DNA from: Porpolomopsis calyptriformis | Lineage: Eukaryota; Basidiomycota; Agaricomycetes; Agaricales; Hygrophoraceae | Assembly (NCBI GenBank): GCA_951640195.1 | Contig: OX621163.1 | Coordinates: forward strand, 434,001 to 498,000 | DNA length: 64,000 nt | Reading direction: 5' to 3' | Shown here: in pieces, positions 22,680-33,621 of the stretch | Position numbering within the stretch: the first letter of the stretch is position 1 | How the letters are laid out: the number at the start of each line of letters is the position of its first letter | Position numbers and translations under genes: made by a program | Notes under the pieces: model-generated | The model's database searches: none | What the model was told of the DNA's origin: nothing | The model's input: the letters and a program-made list of their open reading frames with translations, nothing else

Positions 22680-23531
22680 TCATAGATCCGGATTTAGGTC
22701 CAGATCTAGATCGAAGAAGTGGGGTTGTTGGGGGCGAAGATCCTGTCTATAAGAATGGGTCATGCCAGGACCGATACGTTTTTGCGAAGCGTCGCCTGCG
22801 GGCAGCACGGGAGTCGGTGCTATGTATGAAGGTGTGAATTCGTTTTGAAAAGAGTAAAACGGGAATAAAAAATTACGTACGTCTGCCAACGGAGTGGGCC
22901 TCTCCGGGCAAGCCCAAGGGTGCTTCTGTGTTGAGACGGCCGCGGTGCATCTTCTCCTCGTTCGGGAAGGGTGGGAAGAAGAGCGGCGGTGGTGGTTGGC
23001 CGGGAAGGGACGAGTCGGGCATGTTGGGTGGTGCAGATGTGAATGCGCTCAGACTTTGAGCGTATGTCAGAAGTTCTGGGTAGGGCAAGGAGGCTGCGAA
23101 GTGTCAGATGGCCCGGGCCAATGTCGCATGCGGCACTGTGCCATACCTTTCTTTGCGTCATGGATGGCGGCTATCCTTTCCTCGCCTTCTCTAATGATGC
23201 TCCCCAATTCTCGCTTTCCTTTTTCCAGCTCGGCACAAATCTCCTTCCATGTGTCCTGAAGGGCGAGAAGGTCGTTTTTGAGAGAGTCGATCTTCTTCTG
23301 CTTGATCTGGTGGACGTGGACGAGCTGGATGGCAGCGGCGAGGGTCTCGTCGCATTTGAGAAAGGCATCTATCAGCGGTGGTGGTGGGGGTTTGGAGTGA
23401 ATCGGAGAGCCGAGAGAGAGGAAAAGACCTGAGGACAGGGACTGGAGATGGCTGAGAGGTTCGAGGAGGGTGAACGTCGTTGAATTCCGAGAGTAGCCTT
23501 CATCGATGTCTTTGGGCTGAGCGGGTGGCAT
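22680..23531 (-). CDS. MED4: Mediator complex subunit 4
   Basis: Middle-module subunit of Mediator, which links activators to RNA polymerase II. Exons on the minus strand are 23531-23147, 23093-22881 and 22819-22680, giving 245 residues (251 if the ATG at 23549 is used). A coiled coil (QIKQKKIDSLKNDLLALQD...EERIAAIHDAKK) precedes the diagnostic block SLPYPELLTYAQSLSAFTSAPP, then a Pro-rich stretch with PFPNEEKMHRG. The acidic-hydrophobic C-terminus (FFDLDLDLNPDL) is common in fungal MED4. Splice junctions restore the frame across the MED4 core. Confidence 0.85.
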
Positions 23532-23549
23532 GATGAGTTTTGTTTTCAT

Positions 23550-24314
23550 TCAGCGACACGCCTCGACGTTCCATCCGTCGTGCACCCAATTCCCATCGAT
23601 CTTGCTCTCCCACCCCGGCATTATCCCAAAGCAAGCTTCAAATCTGGCGTCGAAACACCGTACCGTACGTCATTCAAGTCTCCGCACACGTACAAAAGCC
23701 TCTCGAGAAAACGGACCGCAAAATATACTTCACTTCTCATCCACTTCACTGCCATGGTAACATCAGTGAGAACAGCTGACGCTCATATTACGCCAATACG
23801 AGGCAAAGGACATTGCTCACGGACATACTCGTGAGGTCCTTCAGTAACCGTGTACGGTACCCAATACTTTCTTGTCACTTCCATCGAGACATCGGCATGG
23901 CATTTGCCGCTCATCCCATCAAGAGGATCGAACACAGAAGCTCTTCTTCGAGTTCTCGGTGCAAGGGCCAATTACCCTCGGACCATTGTTTCCTAATAAT
24001 ACCAGTCAAGGTATGTACGCCTCCACCTTCACTCACCATAACCCACATTGTCTTGATAGAGTACTATATCCGTAAGCCAATCCAAGGTGCATCCGCGTTT
24101 TCTGAAAACCCCGGTCCCAAACGAGCAATCGCATAAACAAATTCTGGTCTTCGTCCCCGTCTTTTCGTAATCATGTTTCGATCGTCCGCAATGATCAGAT
24201 GTATAAAGTCAGAACACCTTCTCCCCCCATTTTTTCTCTGTCGACTCAACGCTCAGCTGTTGATACGATCTTTTCCTTGAATCCTTTCTCTTTCGTTTCG
24301 TTCATCAACCCACA
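23550..24314. other. Intergenic / unresolved region
   Basis: About 765 bp between MED4 (minus) and the HsbA-like gene (plus). A plus-strand frame at about 23840-23998 is open for some 50 codons with protein-like composition (VTVYGTQYFLVTSIET, LLRVLGARANYPRT) but has no start codon or convincing splice partners. It may be part of a small unrecognised gene or a relic. Confidence 0.3.
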
Positions 24315-25148
24315 ATGGTTCGACTCTCTTATGCTTTTGTTCTCGTTACCTCGCTCTTCGCCTCTGCCTTTACCGCGCCTGTTGCGAATAATGGAGGCAT
24401 CGATGCGGTTGTGCGTGACTTCTTCCATATCACTAATCTTGTGATTACCCTCCGCGATCTCATCGTCGACTACCACGGAGGCCATCATGGCGTCTATGTG
24501 AGCATCTTTCATCCTACCTCAGTTCTCATCTCCCCGCATCGACATCTCTCGGCGAAAATGTCCCAAATTTCACCTAATTTTCGATACACAACCTGTCAAC
24601 TGACAAGTGGCTGTTGGTCTGGATTTCATATTGCTAGTACATCCATTCGAAATCGCTGGAGCTTTACAGAGACCTGAAGTCGGCGGCGGCCACCGCTGAG
24701 GTGTGCTCCTACAGCTGTCCATTGTCGTCGTGACGCTCACCTTCCACTCTACAGGCCTCTTCTCCGTTCTCCGACGACGAGGCAGGAATAATGATGGTGG
24801 CTGTCGATCAATTTCTTCCTACCATCCATCAACTCCTCCACACTATGACCGAGAGGGAGCCCGAAATCGCGAAGCTCCCGATCGAGAATATTCGGAACAT
24901 TATCAAGTTCGACTTGCTCCAGCTGGAAGATGTCACAAACAAGTTTCAGGATGCATTGAAGCAGAAGGTTTCGGTGAGCTTGTTGGAATATTTTTGTTTC
25001 ATGATCGTCGCCAGTGCGCGAGTAACCTTGGCTTGAGTTTTACACTGATTAATCCTTTACGCTATTCTAGGAGGAATACGTCCACCGCATCACAGCAGTC
25101 GAGGACAAGATCGATGGGTTCTTCAAGGAGACAATCGATGTATACTAG
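24315..25148 (+). CDS. HsbA-like hydrophobic surface-binding secreted protein
   Basis: Four exons (24315-24497, 24638-24700, 24755-24973, 25071-25148) encode 180 residues. An N-terminal signal peptide is obvious (YAFVLVTSLFASAFTAP). The mature part is predicted all-helical with little cysteine: IDAVVRDFFHITNLVITLRD, KSLELYRDLKSAAATAEAS, VAVDQFLPTIHQLLHTMTE and VEDKIDGFFKETIDVY. Length, helical pattern and signal peptide fit the HsbA / cell-wall galactomannoprotein family, which coats hydrophobic surfaces. No single invariant motif proves it, so family assignment is moderate; secretion is firm. Confidence 0.6.
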
Positions 25149-25528
25149 TGAATATCCTCAGCCTGAAGCAATCGCGGCAGTTATTGTATCGAGGGAAACG
25201 AAATGAATGATTTACATCCTGTGTCACGGAATACTCAATTCTGGGCTTGCATCAAAGGGGCCTTTGCAGAAGCTTTGCTTTGCTCCCAAGACAACCACTT
25301 TTGGTTGGACGAGATGGACGAAAAATTCAAGGGTAGTAGTTGTACCAGTAGTGGTACAACTACTACCCTTCGATTTTTCGTCAGTACTGAGGTGTGTTTA
25401 ATGATCTCAACCTACCTATTTTGAACAGGTCTGCCCTTAAAGCTCGAAGCCTAAGCGTTTTGAATAATCATCACATTTCTAGCTCAATCCTACGGTCCTC
25501 TGATAAAAGCTACCATTGAAAAGCCGCG
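25149..25528. other. Intergenic region containing a long hairpin
   Basis: About 380 bp between the HsbA-like gene and the convergent PGAM-like gene. Apart from the near-perfect inverted repeat at 25317-25382, no gene content was seen. Confidence 0.5.
25317..25382. repeat. Near-perfect inverted repeat (31-bp arms, 4-nt loop)
   Basis: Arms 25317-25347 and 25352-25382 are reverse complements. The inner 19 bp match perfectly and two mismatches occur further out; the loop is gtag. The transcript would fold into a very stable stem. It lies 169 bp after the HsbA-like stop and before the convergent PGAM-like gene, so it could act in 3'-end formation, give rise to small RNA, or be a mobile-element trace. 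Confidence 0.9.
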
Positions 25529-26299
25529 TTAAATTCCCTTATTCTCCAATTCGTCCACATTCACTGGGACCAAGTCCTGAGCTAGGTCCTCTTCATCCAA
25601 GTGCCTGATGTCTGCATACTTGACGAGTTTCATAGCACCCATCTCCCCAATCTCTATCAAGGTCACCGAGCAATTGCCAATCCTGTGATGCCCGAACTCT
25701 ATGTTCTCGTGTTCCATCTTTCCGCTGCCTGCGAGACCTGTGATCAGTTTGTCGAGAAAACTAGCGTGAGAGACGACAAGAATGTGGCGGGGCTGCTCGA
25801 GCTTGGGCTCTAAAGATGTGGCATGCGCAACGAAGGAGTCCCACCAGGCCATAATTCGCTGCCTAAACTCATCGTATTCTTCGACCGAGGTCGTGATTTC
25901 AGCTGCAGCGGCTATCGATAATCCCTGTCGCGCTCCCTTGAACTGCGGTTTCGATGTGAAAACGAGTCTTTTTTTGCTGGATGAAAACCTACTCTCTCTC
26001 GAAGCTCCTCCTCTTTGTGAAGCATAACACTGGGGTGGTATGCGAGGATAATGTCTGCGGTCTTCACATCATGAAGTATCCGAAAAATACTCTTGTGTGG
26101 GAACACAAACCTCGGATGCCCTTCTTAGATCGCTGCTGTACGCCATCTCGAACGGAATCGATTGCAGACCCAGGGCCAGTGCCTCCGATTGTTTGAGGCC
26201 TCTCTCGTTCAAGGTCGTGTTCAGCTGTCCTTGGATAATACCCTGTCTGTTTGCCTCGGTCTCGCCGTGTCGAACAAGGAAGACTCTCACGACGGGCAT
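25529..26299 (-). CDS. Histidine phosphatase superfamily protein (phosphoglycerate-mutase-like)
   Basis: Three exons on the minus strand (26299-26111, 26061-25993, 25936-25529) give 221 residues. The phospho-accepting RHGETEANRQGIIQGQLNTT block is at the N-terminus, followed by LNERGLKQSEALA and YSSDLRRASETADII. After the second intron come EEYDEFRQRIMAWWDSF and the second catalytic histidine in HILVVSHASFLDKLI. This arrangement is that of cofactor-independent-type small-molecule phosphatases such as fructose-2,6-bisphosphatase/TIGAR-like enzymes; the substrate is unknown. All catalytic residues are present. Confidence 0.85.
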
Positions 26300-26880
26300 G
26301 ATGTGTGGAGGAGGGATAATTGTCGATGGGGATTTAAAAAGAGCAACTTAAAGCGCCTAGGGGGCCGTTTGGCACGCTACAGCAATAATGATTTGGCACA
26401 CTACAGCAATAATGATTACACCATGCAGTGTTTTCTACGAGAAATGATTATTGACATCATAATTACCCTGAGCGCCTCTGTGTCGGGTTGGTAACGTCAA
26501 ATGTAGGTGGTAATGTGATGGCCTAGCGAATTCCGAACTGACGCCCATGACACGATGTGACCAGCTATAATCACAAGGAGGAAATATAATCTCGCAAAAC
26601 GAGCGCCAGCATCAATGCTCCGTCAAGCAGCCCATCCTCAGTCGTATCCCACAACTATACTCCGGTTTATATGCAAAATACATTATGAGAACACGAAAGA
26701 TCGAAGCAGTGTGTACGAATCGGGAGACGTCCTTTACAGCACTATATAGCGGAGACGGCCCAGGTACATGTTCCCGTGTCTCTATTTCTCTGTGACAGAA
26801 TCCGAGGTTTCATGGAGAAAAGGGACTATCTGAATGTGAGCCATACGAGTCTCGATTATCAGATATTAAATAAAAGCTCA
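26300..26880. other. Intergenic region
   Basis: About 580 bp with no gene seen. It contains a 24-bp unit repeated twice in tandem at 26369-26392 and 26393-26416 (one mismatch), about 70 bp upstream of the PGAM-like start. Confidence 0.4.
26369..26416. repeat. 24-bp tandem repeat, two copies
   Basis: Two adjacent copies of a 24-bp unit that begins ttggcac and ends aataatgat, differing at one base. The flanks (gggggccgttt before it) resemble the ends of some small non-autonomous transposons, but no matching inverted end was found. Confidence 0.7.
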
Positions 26881-28280
26881 CTAGATTCGCCTGCCTACAT
26901 TACCTATCGGAGAAACCAGGGCGCGAAGTAGACGCTTCCCAAGAGGTATTTTCAACGTTTGCATCTCGGCCATGGTGACGGCAAGCTGCTTGCGGACGTT
27001 CTCGTAATCATTCCTTAGAGCTGCTACCACATCCTCGTCAGCGTGGCGTTGAGTCTCACCGCGGATCCTTTGAAGCATCTCCTGCTGCTTCTTAACGAGT
27101 GTCTCTAGGGTCCCAAATAACGCTTGGCCAGCCTTCGTCTCACGCAGCTGTTTTTCCATGTCGACCATCTCCCGTTGTAGAAGGACCGCATACCGCTTGT
27201 TCGCGCTCTGTAGAAAATGGTCGATGATATCCCACGCGGACTCTGGTGTGTTACGGAAGCGGACCGTCCGAGAACCTTGGTCGATCATGGTTTTCCAGTA
27301 CTTGGATGCGAGCTCCTGCTCGCGTTGCAGTCCAACACGCTCATCAACTTCATCCCACATTGTCGTCGTGAGAATGATGTTTTGGAGAGCATTCTTCCCA
27401 CACAGTTTCTCGAACATGCGGAGGTTTTTCAACGGCGATCCCGCCATTCGGTTGTCTGAGATTCTATGGAAATAGAGAATCCCAGAAAGCTTGATTTGGC
27501 GATTATACCTGGATCGTGTCAGATGGATGAAAAAAAAAATGATATGGTTTGAGTGGAAATTCAACCTACGTTGTCTTCAGCCACTCCGCAATCATGTTTA
27601 AAATTTCCACGTCTGTCTTATTGGTGTCGTCAAAACCCGGCGTGTCAACGAATAAAACGTCGAGGTCCGTTCTTTCCGGGCAGTGGAAGTGGACAATTTC
27701 AACATCGGTGGTGCATGACTCTAAGTCATGCCCGACGACTTTGTCTCCCCCAGTGCACATATTGATAAACTATATTTTGACCAGGTTGACCGATGAGAAG
27801 ACATTCCGAAACAATCTGGGAACGCTCACCGAACTTTTACCAGCTCCCGTCGGGCCCATGACCCTGACCAGGAGTTCCAACACTGCTCTAGAAGGAAGAA
27901 AGATCATGAACTCACGCAATGATCACGTCATCCTCCGATAGATCATTTATGTTGGTAGGCAAGACCAGAGTCTGACCCTTGGCACGAAAATATCTTCTCA
28001 GTGATTCGTCTCCTTCCAGTGACGCGGAGCTTCGGCCACCCCATTCGGGTCGCTTCTTTGCATCAGTGAATGTATATCGATGGACGTGACCAAATTCTAA
28101 CCATACCTTGAAACGGTTGAACTTAAGTGACTTTCCTGGCGTGGCATCATTAGAAAGTGAAGATAGAGGATGCCATGCTGCAGGAGAAGAGTGCCGATGA
28201 CGATGAGGGTGAGTTAAATATCTACGCAATGTCAGTTGATTTGTGGTTGGAGAACTAGAGAAAACATACGAGTTGTCCAT
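26881..28280 (-). CDS. GTPase 4: AIG1/GIMAP-like GTPase, close paralogue of GTPase 1
   Basis: About 391 residues in exons 28280-28107, 28055-27916, 27863-27830 (34-nt P-loop exon, VMGPTGAGKSS), 27769-27570 and 27508-26881. The N-terminal exon pair ends SEDDVIIA and shares the LEGDES.R..FR pattern with GTPase 1. Switch I is VGHDLESCT and G3 is DTPGFDDTNKTD. The YFHRISDNRMAGSP, EKLCGKNALQNIILTTTMW and KKQQEMLQRIRGETQRHADE coiled-coil segments are nearly those of GTPase 1, so the two arose by a fairly recent duplication and now lie on opposite strands 20 kb apart. The start is uncertain, because the 5' part can also be spliced to upstream open sequence. Confidence 0.78.
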
Positions 28281-28666
28281 AGAAATCTGCTGCACGATGA
28301 TGATGAAGGGCAATAAATCTTGTAGCTTGTAAGGTAGGCTGACAAGCGCTTTGGTATTCCGGTCTGAGAAGTCGACGACACATGGAAAACATATGTTCTG
28401 ACTCGGGGCTAGAAAGGGCAGGAAGCCTCATGCCTAATCGATGAATCGATGTGTTGTTATACACGAGGTCTAAGCACCTCTCACAGCAGACTTGAGAACG
28501 CACCAGGTACATAACGCCTCAAATCCAGACGTCAGAGCATGCTAACTAGGTCGCTTGAGAGATTATGTGACGTTGACTCGACATCAGACTCCACCCACTC
28601 TCAAACAATCACGTACGCTGCCTGCCCGCTGAAACTTGAGTACTACAATAATAGGACGTCATGTTT
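28281..28666. other. Intergenic / possible 5' exon of GTPase 4
   Basis: About 385 bp. A minus-strand frame (28255-28512) is open upstream of GTPase 4 and could supply an additional 5' exon (a gtatgt donor at its end), but no homology to the paralogues was seen. Confidence 0.3.
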
Positions 28667-29457
28667 TCAACTGCCGGGACCGTTCAAGAGGAGTTTAACT
28701 GCGTGCCAAGCTGAGTCATGTGAACCGTCAAAACGATCTATGTTAGATCCTTTGAGCATCATCGCCTTCCAATGTTTCGTCCGTAGTTCTTCCTCGCGGC
28801 GAGCTCCAAGAGCTGGATCCACACCGCTCCACATCGTCGTTACGAGGAGTGTTTTTCGAGGAAAGTCGTCTCCACACAGTTTTTCGAAGGCTCGGAGGTG
28901 TGTGAGAGGTGATTCGTTTACTTTGTTATCCGAAATTCGATGCATGTAGAGGATCCCAGCTACCTTGATCTTTCGTGCCGTCCTGAAGGAAGGCAAGAAT
29001 GACATCAACAATGATGATATTTATGGGGAGGATACTCACGTCTTCTTTATCCACTTTGAAATCATCTTTTCAGTTTCCGTACCTTCTAGTTTGTCGTGAT
29101 TGAATGCAGGTGTGTCGACAAAGACGATGGTGCGTTCCTCCGGATCGTCGGGAAAAGGAAATCTGAAAGCTTCCACTTTGCCTGTGCACGATTCTAAACC
29201 ATGCCCAACTTCCACTTCCCTGCCATTGGTAGCAGTATTAATGAACTATTGCCTGAATTCAATCACATTTCGCATGCCATAAGAGACGTTGACCGACTGT
29301 GCTCTTTCCTGCACCTGTTGGACCGATCACACTAAGATTATTGACGTTAAGAAGGGATTGACCAAAGTCAAACGAGTAATGAAACATACGGGATGACGAT
29401 GTCTTTATCTGAAAAAGCATCAGGTTCCACCCTGCGAGAACCGAATAAAAACACCAT
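28667..29457 (-). CDS. GTPase 5: short AIG1-like GTPase with DTPA box
   Basis: About 207 residues in exons 29457-29390, 29331-29298 (34-nt P-loop exon, VIGPTGAGKST), 29245-29040 and 28982-28667. The first exon ends SDKDIVIP. Switch I is VGHGLESCT. G3 reads DTPAFNHD, where Ala replaces the catalytically important Gly of DTPG. YMHRISDNKVNESP, EKLCGDDFPRKTLLVTTMW and LNGPGS end the protein straight after the G domain, with no coiled coil. It belongs with G domain 8 and GTPase 9. The start was chosen to match the short first exon of paralogues; an in-frame ATG at 29670 exists. Confidence 0.78.
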
Positions 29458-31059
29458 CGTTGGATGCACAATAAGAGCGATCTGGGACGCTGGTGATAGT
29501 ACGACTGGGAAAGGAGCAGGGACACGTGTATGTCGGCTGGTTCTCAGCGCCTGCTGATGGCTCTGTAATAAATGCAGTGCTATGTTCAATTTATAATCAT
29601 CAGAATCATGAATATAACACTCGCGCGATGAGAAGTTCAGAGATTCTGAGTATTTGAACTTAAGCGTCATTGTCCAAATTAAAGCTTAACCAGTTGCGGA
29701 TCAGCCTTGCATATCGGAAAAAAGAGTCAGCGATCAATGTGATTGAAGACTAATTGCGTGCTTCAATAAGAATATCGAGAAACGCACTCTGCAGAGTATA
29801 GCTCTCCGAAACCCTCAGGAGATGGAAAAAGGCAAGCAACAGGTATTTAAATAATTGACAGGGGTGATCAAAGTGAGACCAAAAAAAAAACAGCACAGCT
29901 TCAATAGCTCCACGTTTCTGCAATGAAGCGAATCAATTGTCAATCTCGCGAAAAGCTTTAGCGAGATGAATACCGAGTCTTGCATTGCATTACTTTGTTT
30001 TCAATTTGTTGCAAGTAGGAAGTTATCCAGAGCGACACTGGCGGACCTTGTGGACAACCCGCACAAGTCAAGCGAAGCTTAAACGGCGTGTGGAGGCGCA
30101 TTGTCCGTTGCAGAAAGGACCATCAATTAACAAGACCGCGGTGTAGCACCTGCCCGCTAAAGTCATCAGATCATAGTTGTAGCGAATTCCGACACACATC
30201 CGCAGACAATGACTGGGTAGACCCATCCTCAAGTGCATGATAGGCTGGATTATACATTTGTAGCGGATGACTCGAGGACGGAATCCCCGTTGATCAAATA
30301 TTTTGAGTCGCGGCCATGTGGGTCGTGGAATGGAGTGGAAAGAAATCACCAGTAGACGCCACCGTGATGTAGTGATTTTAGCTTCTGGAGCAAAGACAAT
30401 GGGTCCAAGTGTGAAAAGCGGGACGAGGAGAGACGAGTAAATGTTGCGTGATGATCGTTTATTCAACTCGTTATAGTGTTTGTGCAATGTCAGGCAGAAG
30501 ATCACAGCCTTGGCCAGGGACATACACCATCTGCAGTCACGTAGCCCTCTCCATAGGACAGAGATCTCAATCAACCGTCCCACGCAGCTGATTTGGGGTG
30601 TAGAGTGAGAGTCGGCGCAAAACTAATAAGCAAAATCTGACCTCCATTGGAGCGTAGCAGCTGACCATAGACTTTTCATCTGCATAAAACCCGTCCACAT
30701 CTTCACTTTCACGCTTGATAGTACTCAGTCAGGAGGTATTGTGTTAGGAGTGGTAGTGCGATTCCATTATTTGCAGTAGAATTATAGCCGTTTCGACTGT
30801 ATCCCCGATAGCAGGGCGAATGAAGATGTACTCCAGGACGCGTTTCTCCGAGTGCCGGTTGTGTGAGGAGCGAAGCACTCCTGTCGTCTTGTAGAAGGTT
30901 CCAAGAGAGTATCTCCTTGAGCTCCGCAACGGGACTGAGACTAGGAGACATTTCGGTTTCCTATATTCTACCCATTTTGATGTGCCGCCACGAATGCGTG
31001 GTACTGTACAAGTGGCACCGCATTGAGAAATGTGATCGATGAAAGAGCATGCAGCACTC
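29458..31059. other. Gene-poor region with degenerate sequence
   Basis: About 1.6 kb. A minus-strand frame of 171 codons (30068-30583) and smaller ones (30709-30951) have no recognisable motifs. Given the Ste6-type transporter relic that follows on the same strand, this may include its further decayed 3' part, but no nucleotide-binding-domain motif could be seen. Confidence 0.3.
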
Positions 31060-32040
31060 AGTCAAACAGGGTGCGGTATTATGAAACACCTGCAATGTAC
31101 TGCACACAAGACAACTTTCATCATCAGCAGGTCTGGATCTGACAAGTCAAGTTCTTTTTCCGGATGCACAAGCCACACAGTTGGACAATCAGGAAATGTC
31201 ACACTTGGACGAGACTTGAACTTGCCGGGGAGGTAGAGGGGCATATTCTCGAGGACGGGATAGGATGGGCGTGAGGGGTAGGTGAATGTCACATCGAGCA
31301 TCGAGAATTCACCAATGCACCGCTCGGGTAAGATCTTACCGAAAATTTTCGGCTGGAAGGAGTTACGGGGCGAGAACACTGTGACACTCGATCAGTTCGT
31401 GGGGAACATGGAAGATTGCTGTGGGAAGTGAGCGTCAACTAAGTTGAGGAGGGAGGCCGCAGCAAATTAGCCTTTAGTCAAGGTAATGTGTTGTGGGATG
31501 CACATCTGCAAGTTGTTGGTCATGATCAAGCACGCCGAAAGACAGACATGACATCTCCAAGGGTGATCTTGCCTTCCCTGACGAGTTTCGCGCCGAACCA
31601 GAAACCTTGGACGAATGTTCATTGTACCAAATTGCGCCAGATATGACACGACACCCCAGGTGGCGTAAAGCCTTTTTGACTGCACTGTGGAGATGGTCCA
31701 GAATGTGGTTCAAAGTGGCAAGCTCATGGGAAACAGCGTTAAATGCCTTGACGGTGGCGATCGAGGCGACAGAGCAACAAGAGTGGCTACTGTAGAGGCT
31801 TGCGCACGCTCGACGGTGAGCAGGGGTCCAGCCAAAGCTTGCGAGAGTGCTTGAATAAATCTGAGTATTGGTACAGCAGAGAGGATGATGAGGGTCATGA
31901 GCGCAAGCGAGCGAGCATCAAGCAGACGATGCAAGTTGTGATATATTGCACCAGCATTCCAGATGCGACCGACGAAGCCAGATGGACATCATCCGTTTCT
32001 CTGCAACCAAACATAGGTTAGATGTGACACGACAAAGCAC
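31060..32040 (-). pseudogene. Decayed Ste6/MDR-type ABC transporter
   Basis: Fragments in different minus-strand frames line up with a-factor-exporter-like ABC transporters. In gene order they are LASSVASGMLVQYITTCI-like membrane sequence (about 31920-31990), then ALMTLIILSAVPIL and LLTVERAQASTVATLVA (31770-31900), YATWGVVSYLAQFGTMNI, CLIMTNNLQMCIPQHITL (31470-31680), and IGEFSMLDVTFTYPSRPSYP with VLENMPLYLPG (31230-31310). The Walker A that should come next is unrecognisable. Frame changes occur between and inside these blocks. No intact helix set or catalytic motifs remain, so this is a relic lying inside the GTPase cluster. Confidence 0.75.
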
Positions 32041-32643
32041 AATGCTACGCAGATGGGAAATGATTGATGGACTTTGACCGCATCAATGGAGCGATGAAAA
32101 AAAAAACACATAGGTTATGGAAATAGCGTCCATGTATTCAAATCAATGATAATGACATGACTCACCCTTGTGCCAAAACCTACACGATTTCTGTTCACAG
32201 CAAACGTGAGTGGTCTACTGATCCCGAGTAATTGAATAGGCCCAGCTGTATTCTGCAATATAGCGAATGGCACGAACACTGATGCAGGACAACAATGGGC
32301 AAAAAAAGAGACAGAAACTTACTTGGCTTTCACTTCCTTACTTCGCGAGACGGCGAGCTTTCCGAGAGCACATCACAATTCTCGGTCTGGATAACCCATG
32401 GATAAGCTGGCCAACTTGGTCTTCTCACATGATCGTTTACCGTCCATCACGATCGACGTTTAACTCAGAGACGTTGAGGGCTCTCTTTCCCTTTCGATTC
32501 CCATCAGCGACATGAATAGGCTTTCCTTTCGCCCTCTCGAATGGCTTCGGTTTGTCGCATTCGCCATCGTGGAGAGCTTTCAGAGACACCCGATGGCGAT
32601 TATGATAATATTTCTTCTCGATGATCCCACCAGAGCCGTACCC
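32041..32643. other. Unresolved region upstream of the ABC relic
   Basis: About 600 bp, probably holding further decayed 5' sequence of the transporter (minus-strand fragment PIQLLGISRPLTFAVNRNR near 32170-32240 reads like protein). No intact gene. Confidence 0.35.
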
Positions 32644-33099
32644 TCAGAGCTGAGCACACATCTCCCTGACCTTCCCCCCAACATCTCTCAAACAACCCAC
32701 ACCGTCGTTCTGCAGAACGTCGCAGTCCCAGTGATGAATGGGCACTGGGCGTAACGCGTGGGTCGCAGAATCGTATTCGTAGAAGGAGAGACGCGTGCTG
32801 AATGCCCTTACGCTCTGGAGGGTGGGAGTGACCAAGCTCTGTCTGAGATCCCCGAATCGGCTTCTTCGCATTTGAAGTCCAAGCGAAGAGACTTCTACTA
32901 CAAGAGTAACAATGTCAATGCTCCCCAAGATGCCTTGTATCGCCGGACTTGTGAATTGCGGCACAACTTCGTACTGGCCATCGATGGAGAACAGGGTGTA
33001 TAGAAGTCGGGTGAATGGACCATAGAAGACGGATTCGTTTGAATCGACAGGATAGCAGAACTGATGGATGTATTCAGGCCATGGAAGACCTTCTGCCAT
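32644..33099 (-). pseudogene. Copy of a basidiomycete hypothetical family, probably truncated
   Basis: A single 151-codon frame with patterns I associate with a widespread Agaricomycete uncharacterised family: FYGPFTRLLYTLF, EVVPQFTSP, DIVTLVVEV, GDLRQSLVTPTL, STRLSFYEYDSATHALRP, HWDCDVLQNDGV and KVREMCAQL at the end. The central segment that usually carries a PVFFIEIK-like motif with Lys/Arg-rich sequence is missing between VVEVSS and RFGDLRQ. I therefore favour a damaged copy, though a short functional variant cannot be excluded. Function of the family is unknown. Confidence 0.5.
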
Positions 33100-33621
33100 T
33101 AGCGTATATTCCAGCTCTGGTTGGAATCGACAATTCCAGAAATATCAAGGTGATGGTTGCAAATAGGACAGCACGTAGCTGGAAATATTTGCCTCTACGA
33201 ACGGCATCGTCGGTACACCATCCACGCTGAACAGACACGTTCACGGAGAAGGTGGTTACTGCCTTGAGGGAACGTGTATGTTCAAGTGTATCGAGAAGCA
33301 GTGCAGACCTTGTCCCTCCAAGTAAACACTGATGCCCAGGCTCGCTCTTTGGCTACCATTCGCTCTTGCACCTGCGACAGACGTGCTGATGTGATGTTTG
33401 AGTTCAAGTCAGTCTCTGCATTTGATGGCTGGGCTTCAATGAACACAAACCTCAATCTTCACGAACGAACATCAATTAATAGTGCACTCCATAGTGACAC
33501 ACACGGCCTCGTGGGGGACGTCTACACAATAAACCAAAGAGTCGGCGCTCTGTCAGCGTGTGTTTGTTTTCCCTTGACCACACTCTCCTACGGGTAGCTA
33601 TCCTCGATATCACCGATCTCG
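33100..33621. other. Intergenic region upstream of GTPase 6
   Basis: About 520 bp. A plus-strand frame (33274-33597) is open for 107 codons without recognisable motifs and is not called. It should hold the GTPase 6 promoter. Confidence 0.35.

Noticed and set aside
30068..30583. 171-codon minus-strand frame
   Set aside because: No ABC nucleotide-binding motifs or other features despite its place behind the transporter relic; composition is erratic.
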